Shown piece after piece: positions 53,701-61,779 of a stretch of 64,000 nt of DNA. A model generated the notes under the pieces. It was not told the origin of the DNA. It did not search any database and saw only the letters and a list, made by a program, of their open reading frames with translations. The stretch spans positions 292,015-356,014 of the forward strand of contig JABMCL010002730.1 in NCBI GenBank assembly GCA_018857735.1, written 5' to 3'. How positions within the stretch are numbered: the first letter of the stretch is position 1; every line of letters starts with the position of its first letter. A program made the position numbers and the translations under genes. The DNA comes from Alviniconcha marisindica (lineage: Eukaryota > Mollusca > Gastropoda > Provannidae).

Positions 53701-54341
53701 CATAATATGTGTGTGTGTGCATGCGTGCGTGCGTGCATGCGTGTGTGGTGTGGTGTGGTGTGGTGTGGTGTGGTGTGGTGTGGTGTGTGTGTGTGTGTGT
53801 CTGCGAGTGTGTGTGTGTACAAGTATGTGTGTGCGTGTGTAAAGTTCAAAAGCCTACATTATATGCAGCAATGATCAAAGAGGCAAATTTTCATGCCTAA
53901 TTTTAGCTCAGACAATAAACATCTTACACTGGTACAAACCAGGTTGTTTGACGTCTGGACGTATAAACTGCACCCCAGCTACAGTGTCTGTTCCAACAAA
54001 CCAACCTGTAGTAGTCTAGTACCAATATCCGATTCCTTTGTGGCAATTGTCCGCTTTGTGTCATCTTCTTTTGGGGACAGAAATTAGTTTATTAGATGTT
54101 GTGATCCCTCACACCCGTGAGGGGTCACAACATCTAATGAACTAATTTCTGTTTAAGCAAAAACAGAAATGTTGCTCAGGTCTTGTGGTCCCTTCTCATT
54201 TCAGGGATAAGTCACAGCAATCACTACACTACAATTACATGTCACAGTGATGTGTATCCATGCTGTCACTCACCGCAGTACAAGCTCCTTGGGCAACTTC
54301 TTGTTGATGTAGCTATCATCATCAAAGGACAACTGAGAGCC
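39664..54341 (-). CDS. FBXL20: FBXL20/FBXL2-like F-box and leucine-rich-repeat protein (14 exons)
   Basis: Fourteen exons join in phase with GT/AG introns into 1,275 bases: 424 residues plus TGA. Counting from the first recovered codon, residues 16-57 are the F-box (LPKELVLRIFSFLDVVTLCR and the following CAQVCKTWNVLALDG), which binds Skp1 in an SCF ubiquitin ligase. Residues about 67-389 are cysteine-containing leucine-rich repeats (ITDxxL..L, NCP, GC motifs) that would hold substrate. The tail SVGGSRQRYCKCCVIL matches the family and ends in the CaaX box CVIL. Its final Leu predicts geranylgeranylation and membrane attachment, as known for mammalian FBXL2. Human FBXL2 and FBXL20 are 423 and 436 residues, so only a few N-terminal residues are missing. 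Several introns have splice-edge arrays. Choosing between FBXL2 and FBXL20 is not meaningful, since they are vertebrate duplicates. Confidence 0.93.
39840..39935. repeat. Short 22-bp repeat
   Basis: The phrase TTCAGATCAAATGAACCTAGCC occurs three times with small changes, in the intron before exon 14. Confidence 0.85.
40200..40545 (-). mobile_element. Probable old dispersed repeat, antisense
   Basis: The phrases GGATCTTTAACATGC, GGGGACCTCAGTTTATGGTC and TTTGAATCCAGAGA look like decayed SINE or MITE text. The first resembles 33,038. No ends or duplications are identifiable. Confidence 0.3.
40650..40862 (-). CDS. FBXL20-like exon 13
   Basis: Acceptor TGTTTTCAG|ACCTTA, donor CTGAGG|GTAGGT. Its 71 codons include TLSHCELITDEGIRHIG, LELDNCPLVTDVGLEHL and IELYDCQLITRAGIRRLR. 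Its acceptor edge is the template of the array at 40,863-41,960. Confidence 0.95.
40863..41960 (-). repeat. Tandem array of exon 13 acceptor-edge copies
   Basis: About 17 degenerate units of ~62 bases. On the + strand they carry AATACCTTCATCTGTTATCA, then GCTCACAGTGAGATAAGGTC, then TGAAAACAGGATAAAGTCAG. On the - strand each is a polypyrimidine-CAG acceptor followed by the first ~35 bases of exon 13 (codons for TLSHCELITDEGI). Similarity to the exon falls with distance. Confidence 0.9.
42089..42155. repeat. (TA)n microsatellite
   Basis: Uninterrupted TA repeat of about 66 bases. Confidence 0.95.
42458..42514 (-). CDS. FBXL20-like exon 12
   Basis: Acceptor GTGTACAG|ATAACT, donor GCTCTG|GTAAGC. 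Encodes ITDTTLAHLASHCHLISAL. Confidence 0.92.
42653..42811. repeat. (CA)n microsatellite, interrupted
   Basis: CA-rich tract with several interruptions, including ACACATGCA units. Confidence 0.9.
42911..42955 (-). CDS. FBXL20-like exon 11
   Basis: Acceptor TCTTTTCAG|AATTGC, donor ATACAG|GTATAT. Only 15 codons: NCHELQKMDLEECIQ. This exactly matches the family pattern NCHELEKMDLEECVQ. Confidence 0.95.
43410..43770. repeat. ~54-bp minisatellite near exon 10
   Basis: Units carry AGAGGTCACAGAAACTGGCA, then GTGAACTCTGACAGCCACAC, then ATCTTCGGTCTTC. About seven copies are seen. A weaker match, GGAATTGGCAGTGAAATCCC, lies at 44,150-44,170, right beside the exon 10 donor, so this may be another boundary-derived array. 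Confidence 0.75.
44194..44254 (-). CDS. FBXL20-like exon 10
   Basis: Acceptor TTGTTTCAG|AACGTT, donor ACAAGG|GTAAGT. Encodes TLEVSGCNHLTDNGFQCLTR, part of an LRR. Confidence 0.92.
45165..45295 (-). CDS. FBXL20-like exon 9
   Basis: Acceptor GTCTTTCAG|AATGTG, donor TTAAG|GTATGG. Encodes NVGDEAIAAVSNHCRGLTSL, CLSNCTRITDASLQALGTGC and HHL, nearly two LRRs. Confidence 0.93.
45718..45771. repeat. (CA)n microsatellite
   Basis: CA repeat of about 54 bases. Confidence 0.95.
45989..46490 (+). mobile_element. Full-length tRNA-derived SINE, antisense in an F-box gene intron
   Basis: The head has A box TAGCTCAGTGGTTAGAG and a perfect B box GGTTCGAATCC (46,041-46,051), but the T stem has a bulge, so a working tRNA is unlikely. 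The body runs about 330 bases to GAGAATAGCGCTATATAAGC and an (ATC)n tail. The tail motif and triplet are duplicated at 46,448-46,480. The family differs from the SINE at 15,224. Confidence 0.8.
46552..46626 (-). CDS. FBXL20-like exon 8
   Basis: Acceptor ACTTTCAG|ATTACA, donor TGTCAG|GTGAGT. Encodes ITDYGIEQLAINCPNLKKLN then VQGCQ, one 25-residue LRR. Confidence 0.93.
46984..47110 (-). CDS. FBXL20-like exon 7
   Basis: Acceptor TTTTGACAG|CAATGG, donor GAACAT|GTAAGT. Encodes NGCKYLEHIDISWCVLMTDE then AVEILSRSCHRITVFICRGL and EH. The second repeat lacks the usual GC(T/S)xLxD spacing and is slightly shortened relative to vertebrate FBXL20. Confidence 0.88.
47111..47740 (-). repeat. Tandem array of exon 7 acceptor-edge copies
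   Basis: The exon 7 start (- strand GACAG|CAATGGGTGTAAATATCT and GGAGCACATTGACAT) is followed upstream by repeats of the same text. The motif GCTGTCAAAACAGAC recurs near 47,110, 47,231, 47,352 and 47,472, a period of about 121. Each unit is made of two sub-units, the second with a GCAGTGGGTGTAAATGTC variant. Later units decay into CA repeat. Confidence 0.88.
47935..48030 (-). CDS. FBXL20-like exon 6
   Basis: Acceptor CTGTTTCAG, donor ATCAG|GTACTG. Encodes TCESLGRHSHRLRKLDVSSC then PNLTDNALRSI, an LRR. Confidence 0.92.
48031..48330 (-). repeat. Tandem array of exon 6 acceptor-edge copies
   Basis: The edge phrase GACTGTGCCGACCTAAACTC (real copy from 48,002) recurs at about 48,105, 48,208 and 48,302. 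Two of these are followed by CTGAAACAG, the reverse complement of the CTGTTTCAG acceptor. The period is about 103 bases. Three pseudo-edges lie upstream of the real one. Confidence 0.85.
48600..48790. repeat. ~70-bp degenerate tandem repeat
   Basis: Three units share CCTTAGCAGCAGG..AAG, then AAAGCTATA, then AAGGCCAATCAGACA. They lie just downstream of the exon 5 donor. I see no clear exon-derived text in them. Confidence 0.7.
48850..48918 (-). CDS. FBXL20-like exon 5
   Basis: Acceptor CTTTTGCAG, donor GATGC|GTGAGT. Encodes IFAEQCRNIEALILNNCKKI then TDA, an LRR. Phase is 2-in, 2-out. Confidence 0.92.
49332..49426 (-). CDS. FBXL20-like exon 4
   Basis: Acceptor TGTTGCAG|GGACCA, donor TTGGG|GTATGC. 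Encodes GPVVENLSKRCGGFLKALSL then RGCQVITDQALG, the first LRR. Its 5' half is the template of the array at 49,427-50,060. Confidence 0.93.
49427..50060 (-). repeat. Tandem array of exon 4 acceptor-edge copies with higher-order structure
   Basis: On the - strand each ~60-base unit has TTGCAG|GG followed by text such as AAAAACCTGTCTGAACGACG and CAGAGGTTTTCTGTG, a decayed copy of the first ~45 bases of exon 4. Translation remnants (VKNLSERRRGFL, VIENLSKKC) echo the real VVENLSKRCGGFL. A block of about 297 bases (from 49,411) is repeated almost exactly from 49,708, so several units were later amplified together. Confidence 0.92.
50455..50487. repeat. (CA)n microsatellite
   Basis: CA repeat of about 32 bases. 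Confidence 0.95.
50704..50763. repeat. (GT)n microsatellite
   Basis: GT repeat of about 58 bases in the intron between exons 3 and 4. Confidence 0.95.
50943..51017 (-). CDS. FBXL20-like exon 3
   Basis: Acceptor GTTGTGCAG, donor GTTGAG|GTATGT. Encodes TWNVLALDGSNWQRVDLFEF then QKDVE, the end of the F-box and the linker, in 25 complete codons. Confidence 0.93.
51700..51754 (-). CDS. FBXL20-like exon 2
   Basis: Acceptor TTGTTTCAG, donor GCAAG|GTAAGT. Encodes IFSFLDVVTLCRCAQVCK, the F-box core. Confidence 0.93.
51852..53687. mobile_element. TIR DNA transposon in the first recognised FBXL20 intron
   Basis: Terminal inverted repeats GGGTTCTTCTTCAATGCTGGT (51,854-51,874) and ACCAGCGCTGAAGAAGAACC (from 53,665) match at 19 of 21 positions and abut TATA-type sequence. 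The ~1.84-kb interior has a transposase-like C-terminal remnant at 52,693-52,866. It also has several copies of a GTCAC..GAAACATGCGTTA motif near both ends. I cannot name the superfamily, and the target duplication is unclear because the flanks are TA-rich. Confidence 0.7.
52693..52866 (+). pseudogene. Transposon-encoded C-terminal fragment
   Basis: A 57-codon open stretch ending in TAA contains VLDYKASSGEVQIKFLHENQ, then SFSFPATDDVPWVP and ADQLTKLSHYRQVL. The pattern xVxIKFLH..(S)FxWPxxDDxxWVP is one I associate with C-termini of proteins encoded by invertebrate DNA transposons. No start codon or upstream catalytic region is visible, so it is a remnant. Confidence 0.45.
53734..53788. repeat. 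(GGTGT)n pentanucleotide microsatellite
   Basis: About nine GGTGT units inside a longer GT-rich tract (53,705-53,842), just outside the TIR transposon end. Confidence 0.9.
54274..54341 (-). CDS. FBXL20-like exon 1 (first recognised)
   Basis: Acceptor CTACTTTCAG|GGCTCT, donor CTGCG|GTGAGT. Encodes GSQLSFDDDSYINKKLPKEL then VLR, the start of the F-box. It begins at a codon boundary, so an upstream exon must supply the ATG. Confidence 0.9.
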
Positions 54342-54600
54342 CTGAAAGTAGATGCATGCAAAATAATGTGTAAGCAATCAGCCCTGATAGTAGGCACTGT
54401 ATGCAAAATAGTGTGTAAGCAATCAGCCCTGAGAGCAGACACATGCAAAATAGTGTGTAAGCAATCAGCCCTGAGAGTAGACACATGCAAAAATTAATAG
54501 TGTGTAAGCAATCAGCCCTGAGAGTAGACACATGCAAAATGGTGTGGAAGCAATGTTAATGAGTCCTGGAAGTAGACACATGCAAAATAATGTGTAAACA
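54342..54600 (-). repeat. Tandem array of exon 1 acceptor-edge copies
   Basis: On the - strand the real edge is CTACTTTCAG|GGCTCTCAGT. Upstream about five ~43-base units repeat CTACTCTCAG|GGCTGATTGC followed by TTACACACTATTTTGCATG. The phrase GCCCTGAGAG recurs near 54,427, 54,469 and 54,518. Only about four exon bases are included, so the unit is mostly intron. Confidence 0.85.
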
Positions 54601-55154
54601 TGACAAAACACATTTCTCCTTATCTTCTCTGCCATATTGCCATGAGGTCACACAAAGCGGCTAATGGGACATTAAAATCAAAAAACTAACTCCTTTGTTA
54701 TAAAGACTCCATAAAAACAAGTCAACTCCCTCTGCATAGCATAACTAAAAGTATGAGGATGAACTAAAAGTATGAGGATGAAGTAAACAAATTGTGTCCA
54801 TCAAGTATTTCATCATGTTCAAGAACTGAAGTAGAGTAGCTAAGACTCTGAAGAGCACTGAAAATAAAATCAAACAATCCAGCTAAATTACACACAACAG
54901 ATTGCGAGTAGTGCAGTTCCATAATCCAGATGTTGAGTACAATCACTGCAGTGTGACTTGCAAATCCACAGGAATAACGACAACAAAGGGTAAAAAGTCC
55001 AGGAACCATCCCAGTTCTCAGTGTACAAAAGACAGTGAGTAATGGCTGATTATGTAAAACCCTTACAGATGGAAATAATTGGCTGAAATTACTGACAGTA
55101 ATAATTTGCAAATCAATGTTTTGCTGTTTACTCTGGTGAACTGATTAACATTTA

Positions 55155-55260
55155 TTTGGCCCAGTTGTAAGCTGCTTGGCTGGTAAGCAGATTCTACTTC
55201 AGCTGTCTTCTCTTCAAAACATGTGGTTTGCAGAAACCATTACAGTGTCAGAATATAAAC
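55155..55260 (+). mobile_element. SINE head fragment, decayed
   Basis: TTTGGCCCAGTTGTAAG, GGCTGGTAAGCAGA and CTTCTCTTCAAAACATGTGG match in order the SINE at 15,224, but the B box is lost. Confidence 0.6.
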
Positions 55261-55317
55261 AATGTATGTTGTATCACATGTGTAGCATCGGAGTACACAG
55301 TACAATCATAATGATGC

Positions 55318-55320
<3 letters not shown>

Positions 55321-55378
<58 letters not shown>
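55321..55378. repeat. (CA)n microsatellite
   Basis: CA repeat of about 57 bases. Confidence 0.95.
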
Positions 55379-55381
<3 letters not shown>

Positions 55382-55517
55382 GCACATACTCTGAACAGTA
55401 ATTTAGCTTCAATTGTTTTCTTTCCATAAAATTGTTACAGGCCAAACACACCACTAGAACCAGAAACAAATTAGAGTAACCTATGCTGCATGCACACACA
55501 CAAACACACACGTGGGC

Positions 55518-55520
<3 letters not shown>

Positions 55521-55587
<67 letters not shown>
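55521..55587. repeat. (CA)n microsatellite
   Basis: CA repeat of about 67 bases. Confidence 0.95.
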
Positions 55588-55588
<1 letters not shown>

Positions 55589-56080
55589 TAGAGATCACAG
55601 ACAAACAGGCAGGCATGGAGAAACAGACAAGCACACTGGAATGGAGAGAGTTCTGGTGCGAGACTATTCAGACACAGCATACAGAGAAAAATTCAATGAT
55701 TTTTGCATTACATGCTATTACTACTTTTACCAAGTTCACACTCTCACAAAGGATTGGGGCATCCAGACTCAGTAGGCCAGGGCCACTCAACAGGCTAGTA
55801 CTTCAACCATAAAAACTGCAGTCATTGTCAGAGAAACACATCTTCATCAGCAACAGAATCAACGTGTGTAACAGCAACATATCAGCAAGCATCACAAACA
55901 GAATGTTTGTTTCATGTCAATCTTCACCAAATAATTGGTATTCCAGAGAAGGCACTGACACCATTCAGCACATGCACACCATTTTTAAGTCACATTCACA
56001 GTGAGTTGGTCCTTTAATCCAACCATCAGCTACCCTGATTGTATTCCACCATTAGCCACAGTGCAGTATGAGGAACTTAC

Positions 56081-56089
56081 TCCCACCAT
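56081..56089 (-). CDS. Candidate initiator exon of the FBXL20-like gene
   Basis: On the - strand ATG GTG GGA is followed at once by GTAAGT. Joined to exon 1 it is in phase and gives MVG-GSQLS, similar in position to the MV start of human FBXL2. The evidence is only ATG, phase and donor; such short matches arise by chance, and the true start could be elsewhere or beyond the window. Confidence 0.2.
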
Positions 56090-56769
56090 CTGGGTAACAG
56101 TGACTAACTCTCAACTCCAACCCTATGAGTGACCTTATTCCAACCCTCTGATCATTGGCGGTGATGTGATACCTGTACACCATCAGGCAATTGCTCCAAC
56201 CAGTAACCTGGTGTACTAGACAAGACAGCTAGCTGGCTAGCTGCCAGGCATAGTATCAATAATGATCACCAATGGCAGTTGAAAATCGAAGAACAGAGTT
56301 AAATGCCACAGCTGGCCTGCCAAAATTGAGAGATTATTGATCTCCAGTCTCCTGGGCTGAATACACTGACACAGTGACACTGACAGATTAATTATGCCAG
56401 TAGTACTAGTAAGCTTTTCAAAGTGAATGGCATCTTGAATAACATTGATTTTTTTTTTCCTGTCCATGAAGGCATCTCGAACAACATTGAATTTTTTTTT
56501 TCATGCCCACATTAGAATAACAGAAATGTCTTCTGATAAGCCCTGGTTCTGGACATTTCCCCACCAACAGCAACAGTTACACTGCAAGCATGCTACATAA
56601 TTAAAAGAAGAAAAGAAAATGAAAAAAAATCTGCATGGTCAGAGCAGTGTAACCTTCTCTCCTATTAACATAGTCTAAGGATGGTGGGCTCCTTAGGGTG
56701 AGATGGAAAAACTGTGGTCATGTGAGCTGCAAATGCATGTGTGCATGTTACTGTTATGACACACCTACA

Positions 56770-58115
56770 GGTGGCATTGTCACAGTTACAGTCCTCACTC
56801 TTCTGTCAATGACCCACCAACAGGTGTGAATGTCACTGTCCTCACCCTGTCATTGTCCTCACCCTCTGGCCAATGACCCACCGGCAGGTGTGGCTGTCAG
56901 CTGCCAATGGCCCACCAGCAGGTGTGGTTGGCACCTGCCAATGACCCACTAGCAGATATGGTGGCACTTGCCAATGACCCTCCAGCAGGTGTGGTTAGCA
57001 CAGTAGGTGTGGTTGTGACTGTGCTCACATTCCTGCCAATGACCCACAGTAGGTGTGGTTGTGACTGTCCTCACATTCCTGCCAATGACCCACCAGCAGG
57101 TGGCCCTGCTACTGTCCTCACATTCCTGCCAATGACCCACAGTAGGTGTGGTTGTGACTGTCCTCATATTCCTGCCAATGACCCACAGTAGGTGTGGTTG
57201 TGACTGTGCTCACATTCCTGCCAATGACCCACAGTAGGTGTGGTTGTGGCTGCCCTCACATTCCTGCCAATGACCCACAGTAGGTGTGGTTGTGACTGTC
57301 CTCACATTCCTGCCAATGACCCACAGTACGTGTGGTTGTGACTGTCCTCATATTCCTGCCAATGACCCACAGTAGGTGTGGTTGTGACTGTGCTCACATT
57401 CCTGCCAATGACCCACAGTAGGTGTGGTTGTGACTGTCCTCACATTCCTGTCAATGACCCACAGTAGGTGTGATTGTGACTGTCCTCACATTCCTGTCAA
57501 TGAACCACAGTTGGTGTGGTTGTGGCTGTCCTCGCATTCCTGCCAATGACCCACAGTAGGTGTGGCTGTGACTGTGCTCACATTACTGTCAATGAGTGAA
57601 TGACCCACAGTAGGTGTGGTTGTGACTGTCCTCATATTCCTGCCAATGCCCACCAGCAGGTGGCCCTGCTACTGTCTTCACATTCCTGCCAATGACCCAC
57701 AGCAGGTGTTGTTGTGTCTGTCCTCACATTCCTGCTACTGTCTTCACATTCCTGCCAATGACCCACAGCAGGTGTTGTTGCGTCTGTCCTCACATTCCTG
57801 CCAATGACCCACAGTAGGTGTGGTGGGTGACTGTCCTCACATTCCTGCCAATGACCCACAGTAGGTGTGGTTGTGACTGTCCTCACATTCCTGCCAATGA
57901 CCCACAGTAGGTGTTGTTGTGACTGTCCTCACATTCCTGCCAATGACCCACCAGCAGGTGTGGTTGTGGCTGCCCTCACATTCCTGCCAATGACTCACAG
58001 TAGGTGTGGTTGTGACTGTGCTCACATTCCTGCCAATGACCCACCAGCATGTGTGGCTGTCAGTGACACTGTCCTCACCCTCCTGCCAATGACTGACAGT
58101 GGCACTAAACATGCA
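56770..58115. repeat. 46-bp minisatellite, about 28 units
   Basis: The consensus includes CCAATGACCCACAGTAGGTG and TGGTTGTGACTGTCCTCACA, with a period of 46 (57,001 to 57,047). Variants alternate ACAGTAGG with CCAGCAGG, and GTGCTCAC with GTCCTCAC, and small duplications occur near 57,590 and 57,735. Absence of stops in one frame creates apparent open frames on both strands. Confidence 0.95.
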
Positions 58116-59700
58116 TCAGACCGCACCTTCATTGATTTTAACAAGCTGGCATTTCCTTCAGTATTGTCTCAGCTCCTGTAGCAATCAGTCAATGGTTTCC
58201 CAGCCATTGCCAAGCCTTTTTTCAATCAATCATGGGGTAAAAAACACTATCTGCTGACAACCTAGTTATGTCAAAATTGACAGTGAACACCAAATGTGTC
58301 TTTGTATTTTCTGGGTTTAAAACCACAACAGCTGTGGACAGATAGATAACTGATTAGTAATGCCCAGTCAACCATGGCGGTTATATCAGGGCAAAACCGC
58401 AACAGTTGTAGAGTCACCTTTTTTCTTCAGTGTTTGATGGTTTGATATGGGGGGTTATTGCTTGCAAACGGATTCTGTGTGACAAAGTGGATTTGGTGTG
58501 ACAACAAAGCCACAATGCACTAGGCACAACAAAATTTACATGGACCCATGGAGCAATAGGAACCACCAAATTGCTATTCCCAAAAATGCAATACTGGGGA
58601 GCCCTGCCTGGCATTGAGTGAAGGCAGTGTCTTCATTGATCCAACTGGGTATTCCCTGGGCTACAGCATGGCTCTCCCTAATGTGCTAGATTTACACTCA
58701 GCAACTCAGCTGGGAAAAGGGTCAGTCTGTTCTGCACCCCACATAGAATTGTTCACAACCTGACCTGAATAGGAATTTCTAAATAATAATTAATATTAGC
58801 TCCATAAAATGTTTCTTCCAATAACACAGCAAATTTTGCAACACTGACACTTTCCTGGCACAGGCAGTATATGCCTGCAAGATTTTGAAATCAACCGCAA
58901 GGAATTTTCCCAGGCAAGTATGGAAGATTTACTGCCCTGGATTTGCTGGCACGAGGCAATTAGGAGTAGGACTACAGAACAGACTGCAGACAACCCAGCA
59001 GCACAGCCACAGAAATGGTTTGCAACTGTTTTTGTTCCATAAAGAGAGTAACTCACACCTTGAACAAAGTAACCAGACACAGGGTTTATTAACTGCAAAA
59101 TCTCGCATTCGTTTTTCTAACATAAATGGGGATGGCTATTCACTGTATGCAGTTCTGATATGGCCACATCTCTGTCTCAGCGTCTACAATTTTTTATTTT
59201 TTTTAATGGAAGCCTCTGTGTCTGTCTGCAGTCAAAGCTGAAAATGAGAGTGAGACAGAGTATCACTGTATCAGTTTATTATTTATCACACATCTAAGGC
59301 AATGTTCAATCAACAAACTGAAGAAAAATAAAATATGCTTAATAATCAATGCTCATATGAAACCCACACGACAAGAAACAAGCCCAACAACCAAATGTTT
59401 TATGCTTCTAAGAAAAACATGCTAACCTGGGTACTGACAGTCATACTGTATCATCTAGGCACCTGTTTTTTTCAGTCCCAAACTGTCTTTTTGAACTAGT
59501 TCAACCACTGAGGCTTCTCTTGTTCCTATGTTCTGTGACCCAATTTAGCACCACAAGTACTACTTCCCTGTCAAATCCTGGACACAGTGCACACTTATTG
59601 GTTTCACCTGAAATATACATGAAGCTTAACATTTCAAGCCAACCATGTCCAGCTGTGCTGTGAAGAGGAAAAGTAACAAAGTCTGATCCCAGGGATAACA
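58116..59700. other. Gene-poor stretch
   Basis: Two weakly similar phrases (AACAGTTGTAGAGTC- and CAACAGCTGTGGACA-type, near 58,400 and 58,326) are the only repeat seen. No exon is supported. Confidence 0.4.
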
Positions 59701-59704
59701 CCAC

Positions 59705-59845
59705 ACAGTAACACCAGTGTCAGAAAACCAACCCAACCCATTATGCAATCACCCACACCAGTGTTGGAAAACCAACCCAACCCATTATGCAATCACCCAC
59801 ACCAGTGTCAGAAAGCCAACCCAACTAACCTATTATGCAATCACC
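59705..59845. repeat. ~45-bp tandem repeat
   Basis: ACACCAGTGTCAGAAAACCA, then ACCCAACCCATTATGCAATC, then ACCC occurs three times. Confidence 0.85.
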
Positions 59846-59970
59846 TTTTGACCAATCCCACAGCCAATCCCCAAAACAGGTATTGTATTTGCCATCTGGC
59901 ATCACCATTGTGTTGTGAGTTGTCAAATAGTTTGTCATGCTTTGGTAGCACTAAAAACATACCAAATCCA

Positions 59971-59993
59971 CAGGGGGGGGGGGGGGGGGGGGG
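59971..59993. repeat. Poly-G run
   Basis: About 23 consecutive G. Confidence 0.95.
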
Positions 59994-59999
59994 GATTTT

Positions 60000-60858
60000 T
60001 TTACAAATTTAATTTAGTGCTTTGTGTGAGGTGATACACCCTGATGTGTATGTGTTTGCATAGCACTGAGAAGTAACTGTGGACAAATAAATAAAAAATA
60101 AATTAAAAAAATGAAAAACTGGTCAACAAGTGAACAGCTCGGCTTCATATTTCACACAGCCTGGAATAAGTTTAAGGCAAGCAAGCAGACTGGATAACCT
60201 GAACATTTCTCCTCAGATACTAAAATAAATCTTATGCCAGCTGCAGAAAAAATAACTTGGAACGGAAAGCCTATTGATCCATTGGCGAGTATCTGATAGC
60301 TGTGCCATGCAGGCCTGAACTCATCTGAATCCTTTCCTAGGGATGGAAACTGGTGAGGAAATTGTAGCAGTGCACAGACTTGTTTAAAACTGAAGCAACT
60401 GTGCACAGTCATCAAGCTCTTTCTGTTGTTGTGTGAGCTGAAATCTGCTTCTGCATCTGTGAACACAAGAGTTTTGTTTTTTGTTTGTTTGTTCTATGTT
60501 TTGGCTTTGTTTTTTGTATTTATTATAATTAATATTTTGTTTTGTTTTATATAAATCCATATTATTTAAAGAACAATGACCCAGAATTACTGATGGTCAG
60601 AATTTGATTTGGCATCAGACTCAAAGAGGTGTGAGGACTGCTGCAGCACATCTTGCTGTCTTGCCACCCCAACAGGTTTAGCCGCCAGAGCAAGACACCC
60701 ACATAATATTGACAAATCGCGCAGCCACTGTACCGTGCATTTTTTATGGAACTTGAATATCAGTCTAGCACATGTATTTAATAGTGTCTGTGTGTGTTTG
60801 TGTGCGTGCATGCATGTGTGGGTGCATGCATGTGTGGGTGCGTGCATCTGCACGCACG

Positions 60859-60893
<35 letters not shown>

Positions 60894-61440
60894 CTGTGTG
60901 TGTGTCTTCTGACAGCCCAGCATTTATGTTCTACAGATGGAAACTGTAGATTCTTGATCTTTTAAGACTATAAAAAGAATATGAAATGTTCTTCCTTTGG
61001 AGGATTTAATGCACCTTGTGTACTTGCACACCAAGAGACAGTTACCATACCTGATTCAGGTCTCTGGAGTCTCTATATATGTGTGACTGTGACATCTGTA
61101 GAGCACTAACTGATTCCCTGTTATTGATTCTCTTTTTTATAGCCTTGCATGCTTGTCCTACTGTCATGCATTCTACCAGTCTAATTTCTATCTTCACACA
61201 CAGTTTATTTAACTTCATTTTTCTTGCAGTGGAATACCATGGACACAAAAATGCAGGTCCCCTCTGCTGTAAACTCAGTGCTACCAATGGCAATGATTCC
61301 TCTTTTTAGAGATGATGTTACATTATATATACAAGTACCTTCAGTGGATTTGAGATTATATAAATATGCATGACAGGTGGGACCGGGAGTTGACATTTAT
61401 ATGCAATTCAAGTCTCTAGTATTGTATTTGAACAAAGGAA
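60000..61440. other. Gene-poor stretch with GT tract
   Basis: A GTGCATGCAT/GT tract lies at about 60,786-60,904. Otherwise no recognisable features. Confidence 0.4.
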
Positions 61441-61449
61441 CACAAGACT

Positions 61450-61620
61450 TGGACGGCGCTGAACTGCAAGCAACATGATTCACAGATCTTGGGTTCAAGT
61501 CCTGCTCCTAACAGGGTCATATTGATGACACAAACAGCATCTCGTCTTTCAAATGAGACACACAACCTAAACTCTCCTATAGTATGCACACACAGACACC
61601 AAAAGAAAAGGCTAGACAGA
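61450..61620 (+). mobile_element. Possible SINE remnant with pol III B box
   Basis: GGTTCAAGTCC at 61,492-61,502 is a perfect B box, about 40 bases after a weak A-box-like stretch. It is followed by TTTCAAATGAGACACACAAC, typical of SINE bodies. No tail is identified. Confidence 0.3.
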
Positions 61621-61779
61621 TTATACTGTTACTGTAGTGGTGCTGGTGAAGGGATGACAAAAATAAAAGTTAACTGCAATTAAGTCACCAATGATGCATA
61701 AATGTTACACCTGTTGTGGGCTTTCTATTAACCATAGTGTGTACATCGGATTAACGTGAGCTGATGCTTCCAATGTGCA

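Noticed and set aside
56907..58181. Open frames rich in the repeated phrase NDPPAG or VGHWQECED
   Set aside because: They arise because the 46-bp unit lacks stops in some frames; protein repeats follow the DNA period.
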